Positions 9,444 through 20,541 of a stretch of 51,690 nucleotides of DNA are shown here, piece after piece. The translations under genes were made by a program, and so were the position numbers. The stretch is from Asterionellopsis glacialis (lineage: Eukaryota > Bacillariophyta > Plagiogrammaphyceae > Rhaphoneidales > Asterionellopsidaceae). Numbering within the stretch: the first letter of the stretch is position 1; each line of letters starts with the position of its first letter. Under the pieces are notes generated by a model that saw only the letters and a list, made by a program, of their open reading frames with translations, did not search any database and was not told where the DNA came from. Location of the stretch: positions 8,027-59,716 of the forward strand of contig WKLE02001153.1 of NCBI GenBank assembly GCA_014885115.2. Direction: 5' to 3'.

Positions 9444-11500
9444 TTAATTTGCATGTGGGAATGGGTAGCTTGTGCCAGCCCCGCCATCACCAGGCGTACC
9501 GTTCATCTGACGGTTTTTCATCACGTCACGTGCTCTTCTTCCCCGGAAGATCCAACGGATAGGCGTTGCTTCGAATCCAGCAACACTTTCGCGGAACTTA
9601 CGATCCAAATACCGCCTGTAGTTGTCGTTCAAGAGCTTGGGGTCGTTCACAAACACAACGATAGTGGGAGGTCTTGTGGCTACTTGATTACAATAGTAAA
9701 TCTTCGCCTGCGCACCATTCCTGCGGGCCGGAGGAGGTTGCCACAAAATAGCATCTCTCAGCACCTCATTGAGAACTGCTGTAGACACACGCTTCCTATG
9801 TGCTTCAATCGCATCATCAATGACACCATAAATCTTGCCTACCCTCTGCCCAGTAGCTGCTGAGATGAAGAGAATGGGTGCCCAACGTACTTGTGGCAAC
9901 TCCTCACGGAAATATTTCACAGACTTATCATAGGTAGTTGAGTCCTTATCAACTACAGCATCCCATTTATTACAGATAATAACACAGGCACGACCATCAT
10001 CAGCAATTTTTTGTGCCAACACTCGGTCTTGTTCGGATACACCAGTGGTAGCATCTAACACAAGAAGGGCGACATCAGAACGACGAATAGCACGCAAGGC
10101 ACGATTCACCATAAAGAATTCAGGGCCATAATCCACCTTACTCTTACGACGAATACCTGCTGTGTCAACAAATTTGTAAATTGTAGGTTGCTCATCACTC
10201 CCAGGAGGTGGTGGACGTTCCATGACAGCATCAATCGAATCACGAGTTGTACCGGCAACATCAGAAACAATAGCACGGGTATCTCCAAAGATCGAATTCA
10301 ACAAGGAAGACTTTCCAACATTCGGACGACCAATAATAGCAACATTAATTTCCTCCTATTAAGAATAAACACATGTTTAAAATGTGAAGAGAGTAGAAAT
10401 CGCGAGAACTGTGTTAAGTTTGTGTGTGTTCTGGTACGGAACGAAACGACGGATGAAAAACTTACCGGCCTTTCCTCGTCATCAAAAGCAGCCAATGCCT
10501 TTTCATATCGTGCCAATGCCTTTTCTTCACTGTCGCCAACACCATATTTACGGAGCAAGAGGTCAACCTCATCTTCACCTTCTAAAGGTGCATCGGTAAC
10601 ATATGCTTTTTCTGCTGCCTTTAATTCTTTAACTTTCGTTCCGAATCCCTGAATAGCACTTCCTTTCTTGGAAACAGATTCAAACACATCTTCCAATAAT
10701 TCAGCTGTACCAACTCCGTGCAATGCAGATACTGCATGAGGTTCACCTAATCCCAGGTTCCAAAATTCAGCTGCATTAAGTAATCCAGTCTGTTCACTTT
10801 CACACTTGTTCACAGCTACAATGACAGGCATATCCTTGGTAACTTCCTTACGCAAAAATTCAGCAATTTGTAAATCTAATCCTGTCATTCCAACTTGCCC
10901 ATCTACAACCATAATGACCGCAGCACTTTCTTCTACGGCCACCATAGCCTGCTGACGGATTTCTTTCGCAAAAATAGTGTTTTCATCATCATCAAAGACC
11001 AACCCACCTGTATCAACAATATGGAATTTTTCACCTAAAAATTCTGCCTCACGGTAGGTCCGATCACGTGTAATACCAGACTCATCCGCTACAATAGCTC
11101 CACCTGACTGTGTCCCAGCAATACGATTTACCAATGCACTTTTCCCTACATTTGGACGACCAATAATAGCAATGAGTGGTTCCTTCTTGGTTAATCGACG
11201 GCGGCGGATAGGTTGTGAGTTCACAACTTTATCTTGTACATTTTCTTCTTGTTTCAAAGCATTTAAGGTTGCTTCGTCCAAATAATATGTTTCATCTTCG
11301 TTATCTTCAAAGGCAAAATCATCAAGCTCTTCATCTTGCATCAATACGCGCAAAGCACTAGAAGATGACGATATCGATCTTTCTCCAACAACAACATTAG
11401 ATGGTACTAACGATGGTCGTGGTAAAATTGATACAAAAGCATGACCATTTTGACAAAGGAATGTCAGTAATATAGCAAGAGATTGTTTCAATACAATCAT
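9444..11500 (-). CDS. GTPase Der (EngA), plastid-targeted; two exons
   Basis: Der has two tandem GTPase domains and acts in assembly of the large subunit of bacterial-type ribosomes. Exon 1 is 11500-10466 and exon 2 is 10355-9444; the intron 10465-10356 (110 bp, GTAAGT..AATAG) joins them in frame to give 648 residues. G domain 1: GRPNVGKSA (114-122), DTGGL, NKCE. G domain 2: GRPNVGKSS (354-362), DTAGI, NKWD. A KH-like C-terminal domain follows (LNDNYRRYLDRKFRE...TPIRW). The N-terminus is a signal peptide ending NGHAFVS, the Ala-Phe junction of diatom bipartite plastid-targeting sequences, so a plastid ribosome role is inferred. The intron splits codons immediately before the second G1 loop. 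Confidence 0.92.
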
Positions 11501-12110
11501 GATGTAAAAGAAAGCAGGTGCACTGTCTCTAATCGATTTCTTGGAGATGCTCTTCTTGGAGCGTTCCTTGGTATGCCGATGTTACTTCGTAGGAATACAC
11601 GCCCTAATGTTCTGTCCCAGTGCTGATGTTTGTTCTGTGATGCAGCAGCAACGCATGCGCGTCAGCGGCAGCGATGGTGCTGAAGGGAAAAGAAGTGATG
11701 GGCGTGAGATCTCGTGAGATCCGATCAGAACACCCAGAGGCGGGCGAGAGATGAGTGGCGGAGTCTCGGTTATGCGCGTCGCGCGACATTCAACGGTCAG
11801 CGGTCAAAGGCTAGACTTTGATGGACACAGGTTAGAGCAAGGGTTAGATAAAAATTTCGCGAGATTTCTGTTCGCGCCATTTTTTAGCCAATCTCGATGT
11901 CTCTTCTCGTTAAAATCAACGATGTAATCGTACTGGGAATTTTTCTTTTCAAAATTTCGAAATTCCTTTACTTTTCTTGACGAGACTACCCGGTACAAAA
12001 ACAATAATCCGCTCAGCATTCTCTCTCAACTCTCTAGAGTCTACCGTACTACAAGACCGAGCAAGGTACATTACACACCCTGACCCCGACACGTAAGATG
12101 ACCATCAACA
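11501..12110. promoter_or_regulatory. Bidirectional promoter region between der and the WDR76-like gene
   Basis: The 610 bases separate two divergent genes and are somewhat GC-richer than other spacers, with short direct repeats such as CTCGTGAGATC/TCGTGAGATCC near 11700 and GGTCAGCGGTCAAAGG near 11795. No gene is seen; frames here lack protein character. Confidence 0.5.
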
Positions 12111-14427
12111 ATGAGTGAAAGCAAAAGCGGAAAACAAACATCATTGCTATCATTCTTCGGACAGTCAAAGCAGTGCACAAAGAAGATCAATTCACAAACC
12201 GCCAAATCTGGAAATGGCAGAAAAAGGACTGTCGAGGTCCCACATTCTGGTGCAGCTCGCACGACATTAAAAAGTCGACGAAAGAAGCATATATCATCAC
12301 TAAAAGATAACCACCAAGTAGAAACCCTGCCAATTGCACTAACAGAAACCGCTCCGAAATCGCCATTTTGCTCCTCACAGATCACTCCAATTTCATCGTC
12401 ATCTACTCGGGAGGTAACGCCACTTTCCGCTGTGCATGATAATCCAGTTAAAGAATCAATCAAAGGCAAGGAAACTAAACCCCTGACAACCCTCTCTTTT
12501 CAGTCCTCAGACGATGTCATTTCGACTGACAACGTTCTTAATGAAGCTCCGAATGAAGATGAAGGTAAAGAACCCAATCATGATTCAGAAACAGAATACA
12601 GCAGTGTACAACAAACCAAGAATGATTCTTTGTCCGACGCTAATGTAGAAGAGTTCGAACCTGAACTATCTGAATACGAACTCCTTCGAAAAAGAAATAT
12701 CGAAAGGAATAATAGACGCCTTGCAGCCTTAGGTTTGTTAGGGAATCCGTGGGGCTCTACCGGAGAAACTCAAATTCAAGAACAAAAGCAAAAAAAGCAG
12801 AGGCGGCGCAAAGTTGGTGGCGATACAACCAAATACACTGCATCGATGCCAACTAGACGCTCTACTAGGAATCGGCGATCGGTATTGAAGAGTTCAACAT
12901 TAAGTGACTCTATTTTAGAAATTGATAATTCTCAATCTGAAACTATACACAAAAGTCAAAAATTAGTGGAAGAGATACAGCAGCAAGAAGAAGAAGAAGA
13001 ATACACAGTTTCACCGGTCGTTAATTACGCCATGAGTGCTTCCATGGATAAAAATCTTGTTGAACCCATGGATTTTTCGTCTTCAGTAGCGTCTCAAGAT
13101 ATCGCTTCGCTCAAACCACTAGGGAGTCGTCTATTGCCACCCAATGGCTTAAGTGCCATCTACTCCCTCCAATTTTATCCCACAGATTGGTCCCCGAGGC
13201 AACGGCCAGATGATACATGGATTGCCGGAGCGGGCAAGGCAGGCATTGTCTCACTTTGGGATTGTAACTGGAGTAAGAGGACTTCACGCGGATCAACAAC
13301 TGAGGAAGATATTGAGGTTGATGGGATCGATCCAATATTGTCATGGAAAGCGCATGGTGGCCGCTGGGTAGCGGACGTGCAATTTTTGCCTGACTCTAGC
13401 AACAGTCACAACGCACCATCACTATCCAGCAAAGGACCTCCATCTAGGTTACTTACAGCAGCTAATGATGGGTGCATTTGCCTGTGGGACCTTACCGCTG
13501 TATCAGTTCAAAATGGAGCGCCGAAGATGCTTTGCAAGACTGGCAAGGAATTGCACAAAAGTGGTATTTTTGCCATGGATGTACGCCTGGATTCGATGCA
13601 AAATGCTTATATTTGTACTGGATCAAAAGACAAGACAGTCGCAGTCACACAACTTGATTCCATTGGAAGAGGATCCTCTGTAGGTCCCATTTGGTTATCT
13701 GACTATCACTGCAGCAAAGTTGGGGCTGTTGCATTCCGCGGAGAAGGCTCAACGCTACTTGCTTCAGCGGCAGATGATGGTACTGTGGCTATTCATGACT
13801 ACAGAGTTGACGGACAGAACGGGAAAAACAAACTTGTGGCAGAAATTACTGATGCGCATAGTCGACCTCACTCAGTAGTGTGGAATCCCTTATCAGAACA
13901 TGAGGTTATGACTGGTGAGTTGATAAGAGAATAATGGGGATTGATGGTTCGTTCTACCCTCAAATGTAGACGAAGGATATTGCGAACAATGAGTGCACGA
14001 CCTACTTTTATCTTCCTATTTTTGACTTACATCATTTTTACCTTTAAATATTACAGCTGGCCACGATCATAGGATCTTTACCTTCGATATTCGACACGTG
14101 AAGCAGTCCCTTGCAACATTCCATGGACACGTTCCTTCAAATTCGCGTTGTAAAAAGATTCACCACCCAACATTCTTCAATCCGTGCGGAAAGATGACCA
14201 ATTCTGAGCAATTCATTCTTACCGGCGGTGATTGTAGTCATTCGCTTTCAATGTTTAAAAATATAGACTCTGGAGGATCCAAGGAGCAGGTTGTATCCGT
14301 TTACAGTAGAGGCAAACTTCCAGCCGAATGTGGAGATGCAGGGTCTCTGGCAACTCAAGGAGAAAGAGTAGCAGCTGTTGTTGACGGTGGTGAGGTTTTG
14401 TTGCTCACGCCGCAGATAAAACAATAG
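12111..14427 (+). CDS. WDR76/CMR1-like WD40 protein with N-terminal PIP box; two exons
   Basis: Exon 1 is 12111-13914 and exon 2 is 14057-14427; the 142-bp intron (GTGAGT..TTACAG) restores the frame MTAGHDHRIFTFD and gives 724 residues. The N-terminal half is disordered and basic. It holds the WDR76/CMR1 signature SEYELLRKRNIERNNRRLAALGL-type segment near 185-210 and an RSTRNRR stretch. The C-terminal half carries WD40 repeats (for example CICLWDLTAV, TVAIHDYR, IFTFDIR). The family binds chromatin and acts in DNA-damage and replication-stress responses. Residues 9-16, QTSLLSFF, are a canonical PCNA-interacting PIP box followed by basic residues, which supports a replication-linked role. Readthrough of the donor would truncate the protein in the last repeats. 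Confidence 0.87.
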
Positions 14428-14483
14428 GGACAATCTATACTTAATACAAGAAACAGTTAGCTTATAAGATTCCAGCTGATTAC

Positions 14484-15430
14484 ATCATGATCCGAAAAAG
14501 ACAGCGTTTTATTCGACGCCTTAAGCTCTAAAAGTTGGGCATGGACAAACCCACTTCAAAAGTTAAAACGACTAATCAGAGAACCGCGGCAGCATCATGG
14601 TAATGATAAGAGAGTTGTCGCTGAAGAAAAGGGTCTGAAATTCGGTTTTCGAAAATTCCTTAAGTATGTGAGTTCATTTACGCCTTCAATTTTTTTGTAA
14701 TGTTTCTAGATATAATATGTAAAAACTTTTGACTATGTTGTATTCAAGTCAGGTTTTTGACTAAAATATTGAAAAAGATAGAATGGAATACTGCCATTTT
14801 TACAAGTTTGTTAGCCGTTAGTAGACCTCTCAGTGGAATATAATAATATTGTAGAAACATGCAAATTGCATCAAGGGCAATTCCCCCGTGAAGTTTTGAA
14901 AATTATTACTTAAAGTTTACATGAAGTTGTTGATTGTTCACTTGATACGCCGCTACGTGCCAATGGTATTCAATTTTTGTCATGAAACCTTAGGTATTGC
15001 ACATCGTCTCTTGGGCGATTATGAATCTTCAATCATATCCTTCATGAAAGCCATGTGAATTCAAATGAAAACAAGTAGCTTTGGTAATCATTCCAAAATG
15101 AATCTGCATAATGATGGTTCTGATTAATCATCGTCAATAGAAGGAAATGCGCGCTGTGATCTACTCCAACATAGATTAGCAACGGTTTACAATGAAAGCG
15201 GACAATTCCGACAAGCCTTGTTTTTATTTGAAAAGGCAGAACATATGTACGAAGAAACAGGATTATCCAAAACGAATCCTATTTTAATTCTAAACAACAA
15301 AGTATCAGTTATCTTGAAGGACTTCTTGGTGTCTCCTCTACGTTTCATAGCAGCCGTCGAAAATCATCAACTGGCACATGGAAAGTATCAGGACTTACTG
15401 ATGCCTCCTCTACTTTTCACAGTACAGTAG
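14484..15430 (+). pseudogene. Decayed TPR-repeat gene
   Basis: One frame from ATG 14921 encodes a TPR-like helix pair (GIAHRLLGDYESSIISFMKA) and then meets TGA at 15056. The same frame continues through a TAA near 15124 into a second clear TPR unit (HRLATVYNESGQFRQALFLF, then EKAEHMYEETG) and runs to TAG at 15428. Upstream, a stretch open from about 14484 to 14700 also reads like protein (SWAWTNPLQKLKRLIREP). Two in-frame stops between conserved repeats indicate a pseudogene; a small unrecognised intron is less likely because no GT..AG pair removes both stops neatly. The parent gene is not in the window. Confidence 0.55.
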
Positions 15431-15468
15431 ACGTCGAACATCATCAACTAACACACGCCAAGTATCCG
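15331..15468. repeat. Imperfect 70-bp tandem duplication
   Basis: Two units, about 15331-15400 and 15404-15468, share CCTCTAC.TTTCA.AG, GTCGAA.ATCATCAACT and AAGTATC with scattered substitutions. The duplication lies at the 3' end of the TPR relic and encodes part of its last open frame. Confidence 0.7.
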
Positions 15469-16149
15469 AAGGAAATCGATGTGCCTAGAAACTGATTTTG
15501 AGAAAGGAGGACGATTTCAGAGAGAACCAATAAATTGTATATATATATTTTTATATAAAGCAAAGGGTGGTGTGTCAGTGTAATGCCAACCCTCAAGTGC
15601 TCGCATCTTTGGAATTGTCTATTTGAATTAAAAACCATAGTTTTAGAAACAACTTTTAGAGATAGGAATCAAAACTCTGGATAATCTCTATCGAAAAATG
15701 TTGTTTTAGAGTTTGAATTGTCTTTCTAGACTTATCTACATCCGCTGTGGTTGTTGTTTGAAACTCCTTTGGTAGATTGGAAATGACAAGGGCAAATGTT
15801 TGCTATACAAACAATTACATTATCATGACTGAAAATGATAGAATACTACTAGATAGAGAGATTCATTAACTTAGCACAGAATTTCCAAGATCTTTCTCTT
15901 TCTTGATGTCTTTTTTCATCGAGACAGAAGAGCGGCAGTATTCTAGCAAACAAAGCTCAAAGCAGCGCACGAGGGAGGAATGTATTTTGTTGAGGCTACT
16001 TATAATCTAAGTCTTAGAAGTTCTACGATAATTCTACTAGAAAATATTCTGTAAGGTTCCAATTAGAAGAGGGAAGTGTTGACAGATAGGCTTGGAGTGA
16101 GTGCATTTCATTGTTTCTTTCTTTTGTGATCTTCGTACAAACATGGTAA

Positions 16150-16800
16150 TCACACAAATTCATGGTCTGGTGAACCTTTGTCGTTAATAGTATGCCATTC
16201 ATTTTCTTCATTTTCTTTACGGAGACTAACAACAAGGCGATTGGCTTTCTTTTTACAAGTAGCTTTGGTAATAGTAGCAGTTAACTTTCCAAAGCTTAAA
16301 CATTGATCAACATCGGCAAAATTTTTGACGACTAAATCAAATGAATTTTCTGTATAGTTAAATTGTACATCTTCATCTGCACATTTTTCACCAACGCCAT
16401 CCATGTCAATGTACAATTTGACAGATTTCCCTTCATCACAAAAGGAATATTTGGTAATGTTTGATTTATGAAATTGAAAGGAATGTGTTTTGGTTGATAA
16501 CTTTTGTGAGTCATCCAATTCTCGAGTTGATTTTTTTGCCAGTAATTTAGGTTCTATCTTCCCATCCCATTTAGGGCCTGTAGCTTTATGCGCATGAGCA
16601 AAGTAATAGGCATTTTTTCCCTTTTTTGCAATATTATCTTGCAATGCAGATCTATTCACATCGTTGTCGCCTGTGTCGTCATTCCCTCCCTGATGTTCTG
16701 AATCATCATGGATGGTTGCTTTTTGAAAAGCTTCTTCTTCCGCTGCTACAGCAACTTCATTTTCATTGATAATGGGATCTTCCTTTGAAACGTCAGACAT
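16150..16800 (-). CDS. CS-domain protein, CacyBP/SIP-like
   Basis: A 216-residue soluble protein. The acidic N-terminal region (1-60) is disordered. A short conserved-looking block NAYYFAHAHKATGPKWDG follows near 63-80. A CS (p23/alpha-crystallin-like) domain spans about 110-205: ITKYSFCDEGKSVKLYIDMD, SFDLVVKNF, and the last strands RLVVSLRKENEENEWHTI. The SFDLVVKNF and ..R...W pattern is closest to calcyclin-binding protein/SIP, an adaptor for Hsp90-type and ubiquitin-ligase complexes. A NudC or SGT1 relationship is possible because they share the fold. The frame is complete, with no targeting signal. CacyBP-specific N- and C-terminal domains are not obvious. Confidence 0.75.
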   Translation of the reverse strand: MSDVSKEDPIINENEVAVAAEEEAFQKATIHDDSEHQGGNDDTGDNDVNRSALQDNIAKKGKNAYYFAHAHKATGPKWDGKIEPKLLAKKSTRELDDSQKLSTKTHSFQFHKSNITKYSFCDEGKSVKLYIDMDGVGEKCADEDVQFNYTENSFDLVVKNFADVDQCLSFGKLTATITKATCKKKANRLVVSLRKENEENEWHTINDKGSPDHEFV

Positions 16801-17897
16801 TGTTACTTCAATTGGGCTTTAAAAAGTCCCGGAGAATGAGGATTTGAATGATTGCTGTCTTCCTGACAAAATTTGCCTGTTGGACGAAAGAAGGACTTGA
16901 CGAATGCGATGGAAATCTTTGACAAAAAAACAACTTGTTTTGGATGTTGTAGTCTACCAGCTTGTACAATAATAGTCCCTGTTTTTTTACTGGCGGGAGA
17001 AATACCCGGCGCGCGTTTGATCCCAGTTTTTTTACTGGTGGCGGGAGAAATACCCGGCGCGCGTTTGATCTGAGATGGGACAGCGGTAAAATCGAGTACT
17101 AAAAAATACTGGGGATTACGTAGGTTTTCCCCGTATGTTTTGTACCAAAACGAACCACGGAAACTCCCCCCAGAATTCTCTTGTGAGGTATGGTAAAAGC
17201 TGGGTATATATTTACGTGTTGTTTCAAAAGCATGGCATCTATTTGCGTGTTATTTTATGCAAGTAAGATATGACATTTGTTGGTTTTCGTCCTAATAAAA
17301 ATGTCAACAATATTCTTCTTTGTGATAATTGTGAGTTGATTGTTGTTTGTAACAACAAAAAACAATGTTATAACTATAATGTGGTTGTCGGGAAGAGCAA
17401 GGAGTGACATGGTGGAGGGATTCGTGTGATAGCTAGCACTCCTCGGCTTGAATTGCAAAAATAAAAAAAATACTGGCACATTTTTTTTGAGGGGGGTGTA
17501 CATAACTCGAGATTTTTGTTGGGTTAGGACTGTTGGACAATAAGCAAACCGATGAGTTAAAGAAGAAAAATAAGGTTACTTGGGACAATAACCCGTACTC
17601 TATATTGATGGACGAAATCCGGTGGAAATATCAGCAGAATAGAGATCGTAACCGACTCATAATTTTTATAATTCTCTGGTTCAAAACTCATTACGACCAC
17701 TCAATAGCGTCTCCTAGGCCGTACCGTTGCTCTATGAGCACGGGAGCCTGTCGTACAATATTGTAGCTTCAACAAGGACTACCAGAGTCCAACCGCTTTT
17801 TCATTTGAACAAGAACTGCGTAGTACGATTCACGCCATGGCATTATAAGCCAATATACCTACACTCTGAGGACCGATTCTTTCAACCATCTAGCTTG
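16801..17897. promoter_or_regulatory. Intergenic region upstream of the CacyBP-like and FkbM genes
   Basis: Two divergent promoters must lie here. The notable structure is the GC-rich tandem duplication at 16977-17070, about 180 bases upstream of the CS-domain gene. The remainder is AT-rich with poly-A/T runs and no gene. Frames reading 17533-17766 and upstream of 17898 lack an ATG or protein character. Confidence 0.5.
16977..17070. repeat. 46/48-bp GC-rich tandem duplication
   Basis: Units 16977-17022 and 17023-17070 are nearly identical and differ by a 3-base insertion (CTGGCGGG against CTGGTGGCGGG). Each contains GGCGGGAGAAATACCCGGCG followed by CGCG. The core GGCGGGAGA resembles an E2F-type site, but this is only a resemblance. 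Confidence 0.9.
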
Positions 17898-19094
17898 ATG
17901 CCGCTGTTTCGTCGCAAAGAAATAACTACAGGAGATAAAATCTTTCGAAATCAAGCACAATCTCTACAAGATAATAATGATCTTCGTATTCGAAGTTGTG
18001 CGAAACAAATAGCGAAATTGCTCCTCACGAGCCTTCTTTTCGCTGCAATAACTTTGCATAACAAAAAGCCAATTTACAAACAATTGTCTGCATCATCATC
18101 AAAATCAGATGACAAAACACACAGTTCTCTTACCAGTGATAATTTCCACAACAATTCATCATTTCAAGTCCCAAAGGAAGGACCTGTTGTTGTTCAACGA
18201 GAAGAAGAAACTAATTATCTTTGCGATCAAAATTTAATGGACAATCAAGAAGCTATAAAGGCAAACATTTCCACGGCTTACAATGATATCAAATATCACA
18301 TACTTTTACATCCAACGTCCGTAGACAGGTATATTACACCAAAAATATTAAAGACGGGAACGTACGAGCCAGAAATGGATGCTTTCATAGCAAGTGTTTT
18401 GCCTATCACGAACTTGACTAAACACCATCCAATGTATGCAGTAGATATAGGTGCAAATATCGGAGCACATACCTTACACATGCTACACCGTGGAGCCAAT
18501 GTTCTCTCCTTTGAACCTGCCCCAGATACTGCTGCCTTGTTGAAATGCAGTGCCAAAATTCAACCACATCATAATAACATAAGAACCATTGGAAACTTTA
18601 CATTGATTCAAGCAGGCGCGTCCGATATCCCATCAATGGGTTCATTGTATCGACACAAGGATTCACCAGGAATGACAACCTTTGGAGGAGCCAACTCATC
18701 CTTTGCGTTGGAAAATATCAATGGCGATCAAGGTGGTGAAACATTGCAATTGGTTCGAGCTCAAGATGTACTAAGTGAACATGGATTACCGGAGAACGAC
18801 CCTACATCTCTTCGTTTACTCAAAGTGGACGCCGAAGGTTATGAATGGAAGGCATTGCAGGGATTAAATCTAACTAGGTTTCCATTTCAACATTTGACGT
18901 TCGAGTTCTTTCCAAAGATGCTGAGAGAAAGTGGTGGGATCGATCCAGTCAATCTTCTTGTTTTGGTACGGGAGTCTGGTTACAAATGCAATATAGATGA
19001 AAAAGCAGGAAAGACAAGAGAGGAAATGAATGCATGGGCGAGGAGCATTAAAACTCACATCAACATCTATTGTGAATTGAATAATCATGCATAG
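17898..19094 (+). CDS. FkbM-family methyltransferase, type II membrane protein
   Basis: The frame is open from 17727, but its first ATG is 17898, giving 398 residues. A basic N-terminus is followed by a single hydrophobic anchor (LLLTSLLFAAI) near 45-60, then a Ser-rich linker, so the catalytic part probably faces the Golgi or ER lumen. The FkbM methyltransferase domain covers about 195-380. It has SAM-binding motif I AVDIGANIGAHTLHML, motif II VLSFEPAP and the family's LLKVDAEGYEWKALQG. FkbM proteins mostly O-methylate glycans or secondary metabolites; the substrate here is unknown. No intron or break is seen. Confidence 0.83.
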   Translation: MPLFRRKEITTGDKIFRNQAQSLQDNNDLRIRSCAKQIAKLLLTSLLFAAITLHNKKPIYKQLSASSSKSDDKTHSSLTSDNFHNNSSFQVPKEGPVVVQREEETNYLCDQNLMDNQEAIKANISTAYNDIKYHILLHPTSVDRYITPKILKTGTYEPEMDAFIASVLPITNLTKHHPMYAVDIGANIGAHTLHMLHRGANVLSFEPAPDTAALLKCSAKIQPHHNNIRTIGNFTLIQAGASDIPSMGSLYRHKDSPGMTTFGGANSSFALENINGDQGGETLQLVRAQDVLSEHGLPENDPTSLRLLKVDAEGYEWKALQGLNLTRFPFQHLTFEFFPKMLRESGGIDPVNLLVLVRESGYKCNIDEKAGKTREEMNAWARSIKTHINIYCELNNHA

Positions 19095-19640
19095 CACTGT
19101 TGATGGTTACAGTGCAATATTTTATATTGTCAAGGTCCCACCATTTTTCACGTATATATCCTAACACGGCTCTTTACAGAATTATTGTTCAGCAATCTCG
19201 AAAAAAAGCACCTTTCACGAAGCTCAAAATGAGATACGGAGTAGAGAGAAAAAATCACGAGGGCAACCCTCTCAGCCAATGCCACGAACGAGATAGCAAA
19301 CATTTCACCAATGAGTAGTATTGAACAAGACCACCAAGTATCCAGGACTAGAAGCGAGAGACTAGATTATGCCAACGAAATTACTTCTTGTTGCTTATGC
19401 CATGTTGATGGTGGAGAAATTGGTGCAAAAAGCAAAGGTGCGGGAAGCACCTCAACCCAATTAGGTCTGAGAAAAAACATGATTTTGTCTGAAAAAGGAA
19501 CCTAATGTGCCGGATGGATATGATTCATAGGCAAATCAAACTATAATAGATAGTGATGGTTCATCATCTGAAAGTTTTACCTGGATTCATGACGCTCATT
19601 GAGGCATACATCGTCACTTCGAAAAGACTTTTATTTCACC
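19095..19640. other. Intergenic stretch, nothing recognised
   Basis: It holds the 3' flank of the FkbM gene and two short plus-strand frames (19100-19318 and 19311-19505, the latter with CCLCHVDGG) that match no family I know. From about 19585 the sequence is the 3' flank shared with the second DUF4116 copy (24305 onward). Confidence 0.4.
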
Positions 19641-19643
19641 AAG

Positions 19644-20115
19644 TTAGTTTTTTGACTGTCCATCTGCCTTCACTGCAGCAAGAAATAAATCTTTATCCTG
19701 CTGAAGTTCATCAGAAACATTTTCAAGTAGAAATCCATCAATTCTCTACAGCAGCAAGCGCGATATCTTTATTTTCTGTGAGCTCATAATGAGCGTAATT
19801 TAGTGCACGTCCATCATTCTTTACAGCTGGCAGTACTACTTGTTTATCTGCTTGAAGTTCATCAGATGCATATATCAGTGCAAATCCATCATTTTCTACA
19901 GCTGCAAGTACTACCTCTTTATCACCTCGAAGCTTATCAGAGGCATATTGAAGAGCCTGTCCATATGCTTTTATAGCAGCAAGAACTACATCTTTTTCTC
20001 CCTTGAGTTTATCGGACGCATACTTTAGTGCAAATCCTGTTTTTTTCACAGCCTCAAGTACTACCTCTCGATCTGTTTGAAGTTCAGAAGTGGAATTCAG
20101 CAGGTCTCCAATCAT
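19644..20115 (-). pseudogene. DUF4116 repeat gene, frameshifted copy
   Basis: Starts at ATG 20115 (MIGDLLNSTSELQTDREVVL) and encodes tandem 25-residue DUF4116 units of the form DKxVVLAAVxxxGxALxYASDxL. After the unit ending IALAAVEN the frame hits a stop at 19738. One extra base at about 19740 (CCATCAATTCTC against CCATCATTTTC in the other units) explains this: in the next frame the repeats continue (LLENVSDELQQDKDLFLAAV) to a stop at 19644. The paralogue at 24342-25091 has an uninterrupted frame and more units. The frameshift could also be an assembly error. DUF4116 function is unknown; the family is expanded in algae and stramenopiles. Confidence 0.75.
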
Positions 20116-20541
20116 TTTTTTTGCTATGATGCAACTACAAATTTACAGATTTTTTAAAATGAAAGTTCATCAGCGCGAAGACAAATACTGTTCGACTAGA
20201 AACGCAACGTACCGGTACTGAACAATCTGCAAACCTTTCTGTGAAATACTAGAGTCGAAGTTGGTCAACGTTAATCCGAGTGTGAAACTCAACAGTGTGA
20301 AACTTAACAAATTTCAAGATAATCAGAAATACCAAGCTTGAAAGCTGGTGTTGGGTTTTGTTTGCTGTTGGTATCCTTGTTGCTCTCTCGAATGGCGTAG
20401 TCCTACAGTACCTTCACACCTGTCACAGAAACATCGGCTCAACAATCCGTACTTGTACCATACCTGGTACTGGGGTTCTCATTTTTTTAAAACAGTAGGT
20501 CCTACTTACATGGTGTAGTTTCGCAGCATCTGAAGATTCTA

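Larger units (their letters stand above)
14428..16149. other. Gene-free stretch containing a decayed TPR gene
   Basis: Apart from the TPR relic (14484-15430) and the tandem repeat described separately, I see no gene. The region from about 15480 to 16149 is AT-rich with no signal other than the 3' flank of the CS-domain gene. Confidence 0.5.

Noticed and set aside
9285..9863. 192-codon plus-strand frame
   Set aside because: Antisense to the conserved second half of Der.
12071..12469. 132-codon minus-strand frame
   Set aside because: Antisense to the N-terminus of the WD40 protein, which has the PIP box and a good start.
16873..17073. Plus-strand frame with a repeated PGARLI segment
   Set aside because: The repetition is just the translated 46/48-bp DNA duplication in a promoter region.
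17727..17897. 57-codon extension of the FkbM gene
   Set aside because: Opens at TTG; first ATG is 17898, which directly precedes the basic region and membrane anchor.
19311..19505. Plus-strand frame with a CCLCHVDGG segment, possible zinc site
   Set aside because: Too short, no second cysteine/histidine pair and no recognised family.
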